From assembly GCA_964477735.1 (NCBI GenBank), contig CAYZFD010000042.1:1-13263 (forward strand): 13,263 nucleotides of DNA. The letters run 5' to 3'. The DNA is from CAYZFD01 sp964477735. Lineage in GTDB: Bacteria > Bacteroidota > Bacteroidia > Flavobacteriales > Flavobacteriaceae. Positions 1 through 6,461 of the stretch are shown in pieces (the first letter of the stretch is position 1; the number at the start of each line of letters is the position of its first letter). The translations under genes were made by a program, and so were the position numbers. The notes beneath the pieces are model-generated. The model did not search any database, was not told where the DNA came from, and worked only from the letters and a program-made list of their open reading frames with translations.

Positions 1-1
1 T

Positions 2-1024
2 GTGATGTTACTTGTCGCCAATGCTTATCTTCAGGTACTCTTCAACAAAGAATCTCTAGAGGTTCAACAATCTCAACTAGCACTCAATCTCGAACAGCTG
101 GCGAGAGTAAAAGAGCAAGTAAACTTAGGCACCTTACCCAAAGGAGATTTGTTCGAAGTTGAAGCCAATGTTGCCACTCAAGAACAAGCACTGGTGGTTG
201 CTTCAAACACCTACACCATTGCCAAACTTTCGCTTGCCCAACTGTTGCTTATAGAGGATGTAGAAAACTTTGAAGTGGCCGATGTTGAATATGGTTTACC
301 AGTGTCTAATGTGCTCCAAAACGCACCCCAAGATGTATATTACCAGGCTCTCGAAAATAGAAATGACATTAAACTTTCTTTAACCAACATCGACATCGCC
401 CAAAAAGATTTGGCCATTGCTAAAGGTGCTTATTTACCCCAACTCACCGGATTTTATGGGTATAGCACAAGAATTTCTTATGCCGATCAACTTCAGGCCA
501 CAGGAGATTTTCTTGAAAGAACCATTGGCTATGTCGAAGGCACTGGGGCAAATGTGTTATCACAATACCCAAAAACACAGGTGGTAGGACCAGATCCCTT
601 CTTTGATCAATGGAGCCGAAATGAAGGGCATAATTTTGGAGTACAATTAAGCATTCCAATTTTTAACGGCCTTGCAACCCGAAACAACGTGAATCGACGA
701 AAAGTCAATGTAGAACGGAATAAATACATTTTTGAACAGCAAAAGATTGATTTACAAAACACCATCACTCGGGCACACAACGATGCCAAGGCGGCATTAA
801 AAACCTTTGAGGCCGCACAAAAAACCCTAGAAGCCAGAAATCTAGCCTTTCAATATGCTAAAGATCGTTTCGAATTTGGGGCCATGAATGCATTTGATTT
901 TAGTCAAGCGCAACAGCGATACGAAACAGCACAGTCCGAACTGATTCGAGCCAAATACGATTATATTTTTAAAGTCAAGATTGTGGAATTCTATTTTGGA
1001 ATTCCTATGCAACTCGAGAATTAA
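2..1024 (+). CDS. TolC family outer-membrane efflux protein (5'-truncated by window edge)
   Basis: This is the 3' part of an outer-membrane efflux protein (OEP/TolC family), the trimeric exit duct of RND, ABC or MFS efflux pumps and type I secretion. About 340 residues are present. The family is usually around 430-480 residues, so the signal peptide and first helices lie outside the window; the first in-frame GTG at position 2 is not a believable start. The visible protein has the expected pattern: long alternating helices rich in Gln, Ala, Glu and Lys (residues about 5-75 and 235-320) around amphipathic strand segments (about 140-160 and 210-225, where GVQLSIPIFNG is the typical second-repeat strand). 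It ends in VEFYFGIPMQLEN, a common C-terminus in Bacteroidota members. The partner periplasmic adaptor and inner-membrane pump genes are presumably upstream. I see no clear hairpin in the 84 bp after the stop. The family is clear; the substrate is unknown. Confidence 0.88.
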   Translation: MMLLVANAYLQVLFNKESLEVQQSQLALNLEQLARVKEQVNLGTLPKGDLFEVEANVATQEQALVVASNTYTIAKLSLAQLLLIEDVENFEVADVEYGLPVSNVLQNAPQDVYYQALENRNDIKLSLTNIDIAQKDLAIAKGAYLPQLTGFYGYSTRISYADQLQATGDFLERTIGYVEGTGANVLSQYPKTQVVGPDPFFDQWSRNEGHNFGVQLSIPIFNGLATRNNVNRRKVNVERNKYIFEQQKIDLQNTITRAHNDAKAALKTFEAAQKTLEARNLAFQYAKDRFEFGAMNAFDFSQAQQRYETAQSELIRAKYDYIFKVKIVEFYFGIPMQLEN

Positions 1025-1083
1025 GATCACAATAGAATTGGACTTTCTCTTTGGGAATTGACCTTCATCAAAAGGGATTTTTC

Positions 1084-1091
1084 TATTTTTG
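1084..1091 (+). promoter_or_regulatory. Predicted -7 promoter box of tsaB
   Basis: TATTTTTG matches the Bacteroidota -7 consensus TAnnTTTG exactly and ends 17 nt before the tsaB ATG at 1109, giving a predicted leader of about 14 nt. The only upstream TTG that could act as a -33 element (1058-1060) is 23 bp away, at the long end of the usual spacing, so confidence is moderate. Confidence 0.5.
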
Positions 1092-1108
1092 TGCTTCAAC
1101 GATAGGCC

Positions 1109-1792
1109 ATGTCCTTAATTCTTAGTTTAGAAACTACAACTCACAACTGCTCTGTAGCCCTATCGCAACATGGGCGCTTGCTGGTTAGCACAGAATTGGC
1201 CGAAGTAAGTTATTCTCATGCCGAAAAACTGCACCCATTTATTAAAGAAACTTTACAAAAAGCAAACCTACGACAAGATCAGCTTCAAGCCATTTCGGTA
1301 AGTGCTGGCCCTGGATCATATACAGGACTTCGGATTGGGGTGTCAGCGGCTAAGGGCTTGTGTTATGCCCTAGACCTTCCCCTAATTTCGGTTGACACAC
1401 TAGAGTCTTTTGCCCATCAAAAGCAAATAGAAAATGGGCTTTTGGTCCCCACGCTAGATGCTCGAAGAGACGAGGTTTATATGGCTGTATTTGATGAAGA
1501 ACACCATCACATTCAAAATACGCAAGCTATGATCATTACGGCATCAAGTTTTGAAGCACTTTACAAAGAGCGTTCGCTTTATATTTTTGGATCCGGTGCC
1601 GAAAAATGTGCAAGAATTTTGCCCCAACATCCCAATCTTCATATCGATACTACATTAGCTTTTCCATCGGCAAAGCAACAAGCACTCTTGGCCTTTGAAA
1701 AATATAAAAATCAACAGTTTGAAGATTTGGCTTATTTTGAGCCCCTTTATTTAAAAGAATTTCAAACGACTGCGGTCCCCTCTAAGCGTTGA
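1109..1792 (+). CDS. tsaB: tRNA threonylcarbamoyladenosine biosynthesis protein TsaB
   Basis: TsaB is the catalytically inactive paralogue of TsaD. The two form the cytoplasmic TsaB-TsaD(-TsaE) complex that transfers threonylcarbamoyl from TC-AMP to A37 of ANN-decoding tRNAs (t6A). The 227-aa length is normal. Visible motifs are the N-terminal ASKHA-fold strand LSLETTTHNCSVAL (residues 4-17), the SYSHAEKLHPFI helix (about 34-45) and the hallmark SAGPGSYTGLRIG segment (about 65-77), followed by the AAKGLCYAL helix. The conserved DARRDEVYMAVF segment lies near 117-128. TsaD's metal-binding HxxxH is not expected here; the HAEKLH segment is the TsaB counterpart. The ATG at 1109 begins directly at the conserved first strand. 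The gene follows the TolC gene after 84 bp with its own promoter box, and its last 11 bp overlap the convergent NifU-like gene. Confidence 0.95.
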   Translation: MSLILSLETTTHNCSVALSQHGRLLVSTELAEVSYSHAEKLHPFIKETLQKANLRQDQLQAISVSAGPGSYTGLRIGVSAAKGLCYALDLPLISVDTLESFAHQKQIENGLLVPTLDARRDEVYMAVFDEEHHHIQNTQAMIITASSFEALYKERSLYIFGSGAEKCARILPQHPNLHIDTTLAFPSAKQQALLAFEKYKNQQFEDLAYFEPLYLKEFQTTAVPSKR

Positions 1793-2654
1793 TGGCTTCG
1801 ACATGCGCCACTTTCCCTGGCAAAAATTCTTGTAACATTGTCTGAATACCGTTCTTCAGCGTAAAGGTTGAAGAGGGACAACCGCTGCAAGCACCCTGCA
1901 GTAACACTTGGACCACTTTGTTTTCTTCATGGTAGGCCTGAAAGGCAATATTGCCGCCATCGGCAGCCACTGCCGGCTTCACATATTCTTCCAAAATCCG
2001 AACGATCTCAGCTTCGGTTTCATTAAGCTTTTGCGCTGTTGTTGCTGTTGATGGCGTTGTTTTGGGAGCGGTGCAAAGTGTTTTGCCCTCTTGTAAATAA
2101 TCGCGAACAAACTCTCGAACTTTCATCACTTCTGCCTCCCATTCAAACGAATCATATTTGGCAATGGCCACATAATTTTGATCTAGAAAAACAGATTTCA
2201 CAAAGGGTAAGTGAAACAGTTCTTGAACGAAAGGCCAGTTTTTGGCCTCGTCGATGTTGTTGAATTCTGCATGTTCTTGAACCAATGGCCTATTGGCCAC
2301 AAACTTCATTACTGTAGGGTTGGGTGTCCGTTCGGCATAAACAGTAACAGGAATTTTTTTGTTGGCCACAGTTGGATTTACCACCAACCCTCCTTGTTTT
2401 AAGTAGGTTTGCAATTGCTCAAGCACTTCGTCTTGCACTTCGGGCCACTCCAAAATGGCAAAACGCTCCAACAAAAGACTGTTTTTTTCTAGTACGACCG
2501 ATTTCACAAAAGGCAAATAAAACAGCTGTTGCACGATAGGAAAGTCTTTGGCCTCATCGATATTGGCAAATGACTGGCGACCTTCATATAAAACTTCATC
2601 TGAAATGAATTCAATGAGGTCGGGATTGCTGTGGGTTTTGATCTGGTTTATCAT
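1782..2654 (-). CDS. NifU-like Fe-S scaffold/carrier protein with two Nfu_N domains
   Basis: This protein is likely a late-acting carrier that holds an Fe-S cluster and passes it to apo-proteins in the cytoplasm. Its 290 residues have three parts. A first Nfu_N-like domain (about 3-88) is followed by a second copy (about 100-190) with the classical TPNPTVMKFV motif. An Ala/Thr-rich linker (about 195-207) leads to the C-terminal Nfu domain (about 208-288), which carries PAVAADGGNIAF and the cluster-binding CSGC with cysteines at 256 and 259. The two N-terminal copies are easily aligned (NIDEAK..P.VQ.LF.LPFVKSV in both). The first lacks the TPNP signature, having HSNPD instead. From memory this double-N architecture is standard in Flavobacteriia. 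The ATG at 2654 has an exact TAnnTTTG box 17 nt upstream. The 3' end overlaps tsaB tail-to-tail. Confidence 0.92.
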   Translation of the reverse strand: MINQIKTHSNPDLIEFISDEVLYEGRQSFANIDEAKDFPIVQQLFYLPFVKSVVLEKNSLLLERFAILEWPEVQDEVLEQLQTYLKQGGLVVNPTVANKKIPVTVYAERTPNPTVMKFVANRPLVQEHAEFNNIDEAKNWPFVQELFHLPFVKSVFLDQNYVAIAKYDSFEWEAEVMKVREFVRDYLQEGKTLCTAPKTTPSTATTAQKLNETEAEIVRILEEYVKPAVAADGGNIAFQAYHEENKVVQVLLQGACSGCPSSTFTLKNGIQTMLQEFLPGKVAHVEAINA

Positions 2655-2671
2655 GCTTCATCATTTATGAG

Positions 2672-2679
2672 CAAAAGTA
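2672..2679 (-). promoter_or_regulatory. Predicted -7 promoter box of the NifU-like gene
   Basis: On the minus strand the sequence is TACTTTTG, an exact TAnnTTTG match ending 17 nt before the ATG at 2654. No TTG sits at the right spacing for a -33 element, so this is a half-site prediction. It lies in the 99-bp divergent spacer shared with the PorP/SprF gene. Confidence 0.45.
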
Positions 2680-2723
2680 AGGAAGATTTTGTCGCTCTTA
2701 CCGTTATTTTGATTCAAAAATTG

Positions 2724-2731
2724 TACTTTTG
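2724..2731 (+). promoter_or_regulatory. Predicted -7 promoter box of the PorP/SprF - gamma-CA pair
   Basis: TACTTTTG is an exact TAnnTTTG match placed 22 nt before the predicted TTG start at 2754. The same 8-mer occurs on the opposite strand at 2672-2679, so the divergent spacer carries two mirror-image boxes. No well-spaced -33 TTG is visible. Confidence 0.42.
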
Positions 2732-2753
2732 AATTTGATCCAAATCCATCCTT

Positions 2754-3743
2754 TTGAATCGAAAGATTTTTTTATTGACCTTATTTACTCATGCTTGGCT
2801 TTTTTCTCAAGAAGGGATCGCTGTCTATACCGATTATCTTACAGACAATTATTATTTAGTTCATCCGGCCATGGCAGGCGCTGGCTTCGAAGGAGGCAAG
2901 CTGCGAATGACCCTTCGAAAGCAATGGTTTGATCAAGTGGAAGCCCCCGAACTTCAAACCCTTAGCGCACATAAAAGAATCAGCAATCGATCGGGAGTTG
3001 GCGCTATTTTGTTTAACGACAAAAATGGTTACCACAGTCAAACAGGGCTTTATCTTACCTATGCGCATCACATCAACATGTATCGAAGTGATGTTGAAGT
3101 CAATCAAATTTCCTTTGGCATAAGTGTGGGTGGTATTCAAAGGTCATTAGACGAATCCAATTTCGACCCTTCCGATTATGACCCCATAATTTCAGGAATT
3201 AAGCAAAGCACAGGATTTTTTAATGTAGATGCTGGAGTCTCTTACAATCTGATCGACTTCTATGCTCATCTAACAGTTCGTAATTTGCTTTTTAAGGCTA
3301 GGGGTTTATATGGAGAAATAGAGTCTAAGAACCAGCGAAATTATTTAGCCTCTATTGGCTATTTTATTTCCAACCCAAATCGGAATTGGAGCCTAGAACC
3401 CTCTTTGATGTTTCAATGGTATGAGCTTACCAAAGAAGGCACCATTGATGCCAGTTTAAAAGGCTTTTATGGCCTACAAGAAGGCAGGCTTTGGGCAGGA
3501 ATTTCTTTTAGAAACAGTTTTAAAGGTGCCGAATATCTCGATGGAGCAACCCTTTCTAATCAGCAACTCAGCACCATAACCCCCTTGATTGGCATAGATT
3601 ATAAAAATTTTATTTTTGCCTATAACTATTCACATCAGCTGGGCACCATAAGGTTTGCTCAAGGGGGTTTTCATCAAATTACCATTGGCTATAATTTTGG
3701 AAGACCTGCGGGTAGGGCTCGTTTTGTTCGTGGAATTTTATAA
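2754..3743 (+). CDS. PorP/SprF family type IX secretion system membrane protein
   Basis: This is an outer-membrane beta-barrel of the PorP/SprF family. Members are linked to the type IX secretion system and, for SprF-type proteins, to export of large adhesins and gliding. The first 19 residues form a signal peptide: Lys/Arg-containing start, hydrophobic FLLTLF core, end at SQ. Family hallmarks follow: YTDYLTDNYYLVHPAMAG (about 25-42), LRMTLRKQWFD with its conserved arginine and tryptophan (about 50-60), and repeated aromatic amphipathic strands ending in ITIGYNFG. A short basic tail (RPAGRARFVRGIL) follows the last strand. No in-frame ATG lies between the upstream stop (2736-2738) and the signal peptide, so TTG at 2754 is the only sensible start. 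The 329-aa length is typical. Nine bases separate it from the gamma-CA gene, so the two are probably cotranscribed. Many paralogues exist in this phylum, so the exact cargo cannot be named. Confidence 0.88.
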   Translation: MNRKIFLLTLFTHAWLFSQEGIAVYTDYLTDNYYLVHPAMAGAGFEGGKLRMTLRKQWFDQVEAPELQTLSAHKRISNRSGVGAILFNDKNGYHSQTGLYLTYAHHINMYRSDVEVNQISFGISVGGIQRSLDESNFDPSDYDPIISGIKQSTGFFNVDAGVSYNLIDFYAHLTVRNLLFKARGLYGEIESKNQRNYLASIGYFISNPNRNWSLEPSLMFQWYELTKEGTIDASLKGFYGLQEGRLWAGISFRNSFKGAEYLDGATLSNQQLSTITPLIGIDYKNFIFAYNYSHQLGTIRFAQGGFHQITIGYNFGRPAGRARFVRGIL

Positions 3744-3752
3744 ACAATAAAT

Positions 3753-4271
3753 ATGCTCATCAAAACCGTTAGAGGTAAGACCCCAATTTTTGGTCAAGAT
3801 TGTTTTTTTGCTGACAATGCCACTGTAGTAGGAGAAGTCATTATGGGTGACTATTGCAGTGTATGGTTTCATGCGGTGGTTCGGGGTGATGTGCATGCCA
3901 TTCATATAGGAAACAATGTGAATATTCAAGATGGTGCAGTGATACATGCTACCTATGAAAAATCGCCTACCTTCATTGGAAATCATGTTTCTATTGGGCA
4001 CAATGCCATTGTTCATGGCTGTACTGTAAAAGACAACGTCCTGGTTGGGATGGGCGCCATTTTGATGGACGACTGCGTCATAGAAAGCAATAGCATCATT
4101 GCGGCCGGTGCTGTGGTTTCCAAGGGCGCTGTGGTGCCTTCGGGGAGTGTTTTTGGAGGTGTACCTGCCCAAAAAATAAAAGAGGTTTCACCCGAATTAC
4201 TTACTGAAGAAATAGAAAGAATCGCTCAAAACTATCTTAAATATTCCAGTTGGTTTAGAGAGGAGAAATAA
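3753..4271 (+). CDS. Gamma-class carbonic anhydrase family protein
   Basis: This is a left-handed beta-helix protein made of hexapeptide repeats, related to gamma carbonic anhydrases (Cam/CamH, YrdA, PaaY). Enzymes of this class hydrate CO2 with a metal held between subunits of a trimer. In its 172 residues the repeats run from about 20 to 145 (for example VGEVIMGDYCSVWF and IGNNVNIQDGAVIH). The three presumed metal ligands are His65, His83 and His88, with the 5-residue spacing between the last two seen in Cam. Arg44, Asp46 and Gln59 match conserved active-site positions. The acidic loop carrying Cam's proton-shuttle glutamate is absent, as in CamH-type members, so catalytic activity is not assured. 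A C-terminal helix (about 150-172) packs the trimer. The ATG at 3753 is 9 nt after the PorP/SprF stop. The last 17 bp overlap convergent murI. No signal peptide is visible, so the protein is cytoplasmic. Confidence 0.92.
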   Translation: MLIKTVRGKTPIFGQDCFFADNATVVGEVIMGDYCSVWFHAVVRGDVHAIHIGNNVNIQDGAVIHATYEKSPTFIGNHVSIGHNAIVHGCTVKDNVLVGMGAILMDDCVIESNSIIAAGAVVSKGAVVPSGSVFGGVPAQKIKEVSPELLTEEIERIAQNYLKYSSWFREEK

Positions 4272-5031
4272 GCGTATCCGCTCCCAGAAAGCGTTGCATA
4301 ATTTCTCCATTTCCTGTGTAGAAATATTTTATTTGACCAGATACTTCACTAGGGTTTAGCAATTGATTTTCTCTTAACAAATGTGCGGTTTGTCTTGCTA
4401 CAGCTTCGCTGCTATCCATAATTTTAATGGTGGGAGGCACTAGGTTTTTCATGAGCGGTAGCAAAAGTGGATAATGTGTGCAGCCAAGCACGAGGGTATC
4501 CATACCTTTTTCCACCATAGGCTGTAAATAAGACGACAACAAAGTGTGCATTTTCATGCTTTTCGCTGCTCCTGATTCGATGAGTTCAACAATTCCATGC
4601 CCCACTTGTTCAATAATTTCAATTCCTGAAGCATGCGTTTTGGCCGTTTGATGAAAAAGCGAACTACTAAGTGTTCCTTTGGTTGCCAAAACACCTACAA
4701 TTCCTGTTTTGGTAGTAAGTGCGGCTGGTTTTATAGCGGGTTCTATGCCCACAAACGGGCAATCGATTTGCGCACGAAGTGTGGCGATGGCACTAGTTGT
4801 GGCCGTATTGCAGGCCACCACAATCAATTTGGCTTTCTGGCCAAGAAGCCAGTGGCTGTTTTGCAAACTGATGTTGATCACCTCCTCAACAGATTTTTCT
4901 CCATAGGGGGCGTGCTTATTGTCAGAAAGGTAAACAAAAGATTCGTGAGGAATTTTTTTTTGGAGGGCCTTTAAAATGGTGAGTCCACCCATGCCTGAGT
5001 CAAAAATGCCAATAGGGTGAGCTGGATTCAT
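4255..5031 (-). CDS. murI: Glutamate racemase
   Basis: MurI converts L-glutamate to D-glutamate, the residue added by MurD in peptidoglycan precursor synthesis, by a cofactor-independent two-base mechanism in the cytoplasm. The 258-aa length is typical. The N-terminal PIGIFDSGMGGLTIL motif (residues 6-20) holds catalytic-site Asp11 and Ser12. The two catalytic cysteines are visible as Cys74 in VVACNTATTSA and Cys184 in LVLGCTHYPLL, and LSDNKHAPYGEKS (about 35-47) forms the substrate-side loop. I chose ATG 5031. A longer frame to 5061 would add ten residues encoded inside the terminator hairpin, which precedes the family's normal start. The hairpin ends 21 nt before this ATG and a TAnnTTTG box lies between, so murI is probably transcribed separately from the OmpH genes. 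Its 3' end overlaps the gamma-CA gene by 17 bp. Confidence 0.96.
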   Translation of the reverse strand: MNPAHPIGIFDSGMGGLTILKALQKKIPHESFVYLSDNKHAPYGEKSVEEVINISLQNSHWLLGQKAKLIVVACNTATTSAIATLRAQIDCPFVGIEPAIKPAALTTKTGIVGVLATKGTLSSSLFHQTAKTHASGIEIIEQVGHGIVELIESGAAKSMKMHTLLSSYLQPMVEKGMDTLVLGCTHYPLLLPLMKNLVPPTIKIMDSSEAVARQTAHLLRENQLLNPSEVSGQIKYFYTGNGEIMQRFLGADTLISPL

Positions 5032-5037
5032 ATCAAG

Positions 5038-5045
5038 CAAAAATA
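5038..5045 (-). promoter_or_regulatory. Possible -7 promoter box of murI, inside the terminator T-tract
   Basis: Minus-strand TATTTTTG matches TAnnTTTG exactly, but it lies in the T-rich tail of the terminator, where such a match is easier by chance. The expected start of transcription would be about 0-3 nt before the murI ATG (5031). No correctly spaced -33 TTG is present because the hairpin occupies that space. Confidence 0.3.
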
Positions 5046-5052
5046 AACAAAA

Positions 5053-5078
5053 ACTGCCCAAGGTTTTCCTTGGGCAGT
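5053..5078 (-). terminator. Intrinsic terminator of the porG-uppS-bamA-ompH operon
   Basis: This is a perfect 11-bp inverted repeat (ACTGCCCAAGG paired with CCTTGGGCAGT) around a 4-nt loop that reads AAAA in the transcript. The minus strand continues with TTTTTGTTTATTTTT (5054 down to about 5039), the U-rich tract of a rho-independent terminator. It lies 27 bp after the stop of the second ompH gene and 21 bp before murI. The plus strand has no transcribed gene here, so the minus orientation is the relevant one. Confidence 0.88.
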
Positions 5079-5105
5079 AATCAAAAAGCTGACAATTGGT
5101 GCTTA

Positions 5106-5612
5106 TTAAAAGCCTAATTCTTTTTTTACGTCGGACATCAGGTCTTTACCATCAGACATGATCACCCCACCACCTGGGGTTGCATCGAGCACATATTGAA
5201 AACCTTGTGCACGGGCCACTTTTTGAATGGCATTTCGTGCCTTTTCAATTAGAGGGCGCATAAGATCGGCTTGTTTTTTCTGGATATCTTGCGATGCAGT
5301 TTCGCGATATTGGTTGATGTTTTGTTCCATTCCAGCCAATTCTTGCTGACGAGCCTGATTGGTCACCTCTGTTTGGTTTTCTGCATCTGCCGAATAGGTT
5401 TGCAATTTGGTTTGCAGTTCCTTTATCAGAGACTCAATTTCGTTTTGATAGGTTTTTTGAGTCTTTTCTATTTCTTTTTGTGCGGCAATTACTTCAGGCA
5501 TTTGGCTAATTAATTGTTGTGAATCGACATGCGCGACTTTTACTTGAGCCGAAATAGTGAATGCGGCTAGCCATGTGAAAAGGGTAGATAGTGTTAAATG
5601 TAAGGGTTTCAT
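5106..5612 (-). CDS. OmpH/Skp family periplasmic chaperone (second copy)
   Basis: This is a Skp-like trimeric chaperone that holds unfolded outer-membrane proteins in the periplasm on their way to BamA. Its 168 residues comprise a signal peptide (about 1-22, ending FTISAQ), a first strand KVAHVDSQQLISQMPE (about 24-39), a long helical hairpin of coiled-coil character rich in Gln, Glu and Lys (about 42-125), and the closing strand GFQYVLDATPGGGVIMSDGKDLMSDV (about 137-162). That last segment is the classical OmpH C-terminal signature. The length is the usual one for the family. The ATG at 5612 follows the first ompH gene by 17 bp, so the two are cotranscribed, and a strong terminator follows the stop. 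Pairing with bamA in one operon agrees with the chaperone role. Confidence 0.93.
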   Translation of the reverse strand: MKPLHLTLSTLFTWLAAFTISAQVKVAHVDSQQLISQMPEVIAAQKEIEKTQKTYQNEIESLIKELQTKLQTYSADAENQTEVTNQARQQELAGMEQNINQYRETASQDIQKKQADLMRPLIEKARNAIQKVARAQGFQYVLDATPGGGVIMSDGKDLMSDVKKELGF

Positions 5613-5629
5613 TTATAAATAGTATTTAA

Positions 5630-6424
5630 TTATTCTTCTGTTTGTTTTTTCTTCTTTTTCGCCTCACGAGCTTCGAGTTGTTCTTTTCTTCTTTTCTCGT
5701 AGGCCTCTTTTTTTTCTGCTTTTTTTCTTTCTATTTCAAGGCGTCGTTGTTCTAAGGCTTCGGCGCGTTGCTTTTTCTTGTCCTCAATAGCTTGTTTTCG
5801 GGCCTCTAAAGCTGGATTTGGCGCCGCTTCTTCTCCGCTATCGTCGCCTTCGCTTGTTTCCTCACGTTCCTTAAGGGCTTCGTTTCGTTCCTCAAGTTTT
5901 TCAGACCGTTTTAGTCTTTTAAGAACAAGGTCGCTAATATCGTGTTTTTTTTCTGAATATAGCAAGAAAACGTCTGAGGTTCGATCAAACACAAAATCAT
6001 ATTTTCTATTGGTGGCAATTTCTCTAACCAAACTTAAAATTTGATCTTGAACAGGCTCTAATAAACTTTTTTGTTGGGTCATCCAATCTCCTTGTGGTCC
6101 AAAAAGTTTTTGTTGAAGTGCTTCGAGCTGTTCGCGCTCGTAGGCCAATTCGTCTTCTCTATCCTCAATGAGTTGGGGGGTGAGGAGCGGCTTTTCAATG
6201 TCGAAAGCTTCTTGTTGCTCGTCTATTTCTTTTTGTTTTTGTTCTAAGGATTCTCGCCAAGTATTGGCCTGATTTTCAAAAGCCTCATTGGCTTCTTGAT
6301 AATCCTTCATATTTGACAGTATATAATCCATGTCAATGACACCAATGCGAACGCCTCTTTGTCCCTGGCACCAGGTGCTAGTTAACAAAGTAATACTGAT
6401 TAGAAAAATTATTTTTTTTGTCAT
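5630..6424 (-). CDS. OmpH/Skp family protein with long charged C-terminal extension (first copy)
   Basis: This is a longer relative of the neighbouring Skp-like protein, likely also a periplasmic outer-membrane protein chaperone. A signal peptide occupies about residues 1-21 (ending TWCQGQ). The OmpH core runs from RIGVIDMDYILSNMKDY (about 26-42) through a helical hairpin (about 45-140) to YDFVFDRTSDVFLLYSEKKHDISDLV (about 142-168). The last 90 or so residues are an extension absent from the second copy: a Glu/Asp patch with EGDDSGEEAAPNP, then a highly charged Lys/Glu/Arg helix ending in KKKKKQTEE. From memory, similar tails occur in the first OmpH of other Flavobacteriia, so this is a lineage feature rather than a fusion; its partner is unknown. 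The gene starts 37 bp after bamA ends and belongs to the same operon. Confidence 0.9.
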   Translation of the reverse strand: MTKKIIFLISITLLTSTWCQGQRGVRIGVIDMDYILSNMKDYQEANEAFENQANTWRESLEQKQKEIDEQQEAFDIEKPLLTPQLIEDREDELAYEREQLEALQQKLFGPQGDWMTQQKSLLEPVQDQILSLVREIATNRKYDFVFDRTSDVFLLYSEKKHDISDLVLKRLKRSEKLEERNEALKEREETSEGDDSGEEAAPNPALEARKQAIEDKKKQRAEALEQRRLEIERKKAEKKEAYEKRRKEQLEAREAKKKKKQTEE

Positions 6425-6461
6425 TTCGTTTGGGATTTATGAAAAAATCATGCCAAATCGC

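Noticed and set aside
985..1005. Inverted repeat GGAATTC / GAATTCC near the end of the TolC gene
   Set aside because: It is inside coding sequence for the conserved EFYFGIP segment, has only a 7-bp stem and lacks a following T-tract, so it is not a terminator.
3738..4172. 144-aa open frame antisense to the gamma-CA gene
   Set aside because: It mirrors the regular repeats of the hexapeptide gene on the other strand; the product has no recognisable domain and the plus-strand gene is clearly real.
5032..5061. Ten-residue N-terminal extension of murI
   Set aside because: It would be encoded by the terminator stem and U-tract and precedes the normal family start; ATG 5031 is better.
6429..6457. 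Imperfect hairpin (TTTGG / CCAAA) in the bamA-ompH gap
   Set aside because: The stem is short and asymmetric, with no U-tract; it lies inside an operon and is probably coincidental.
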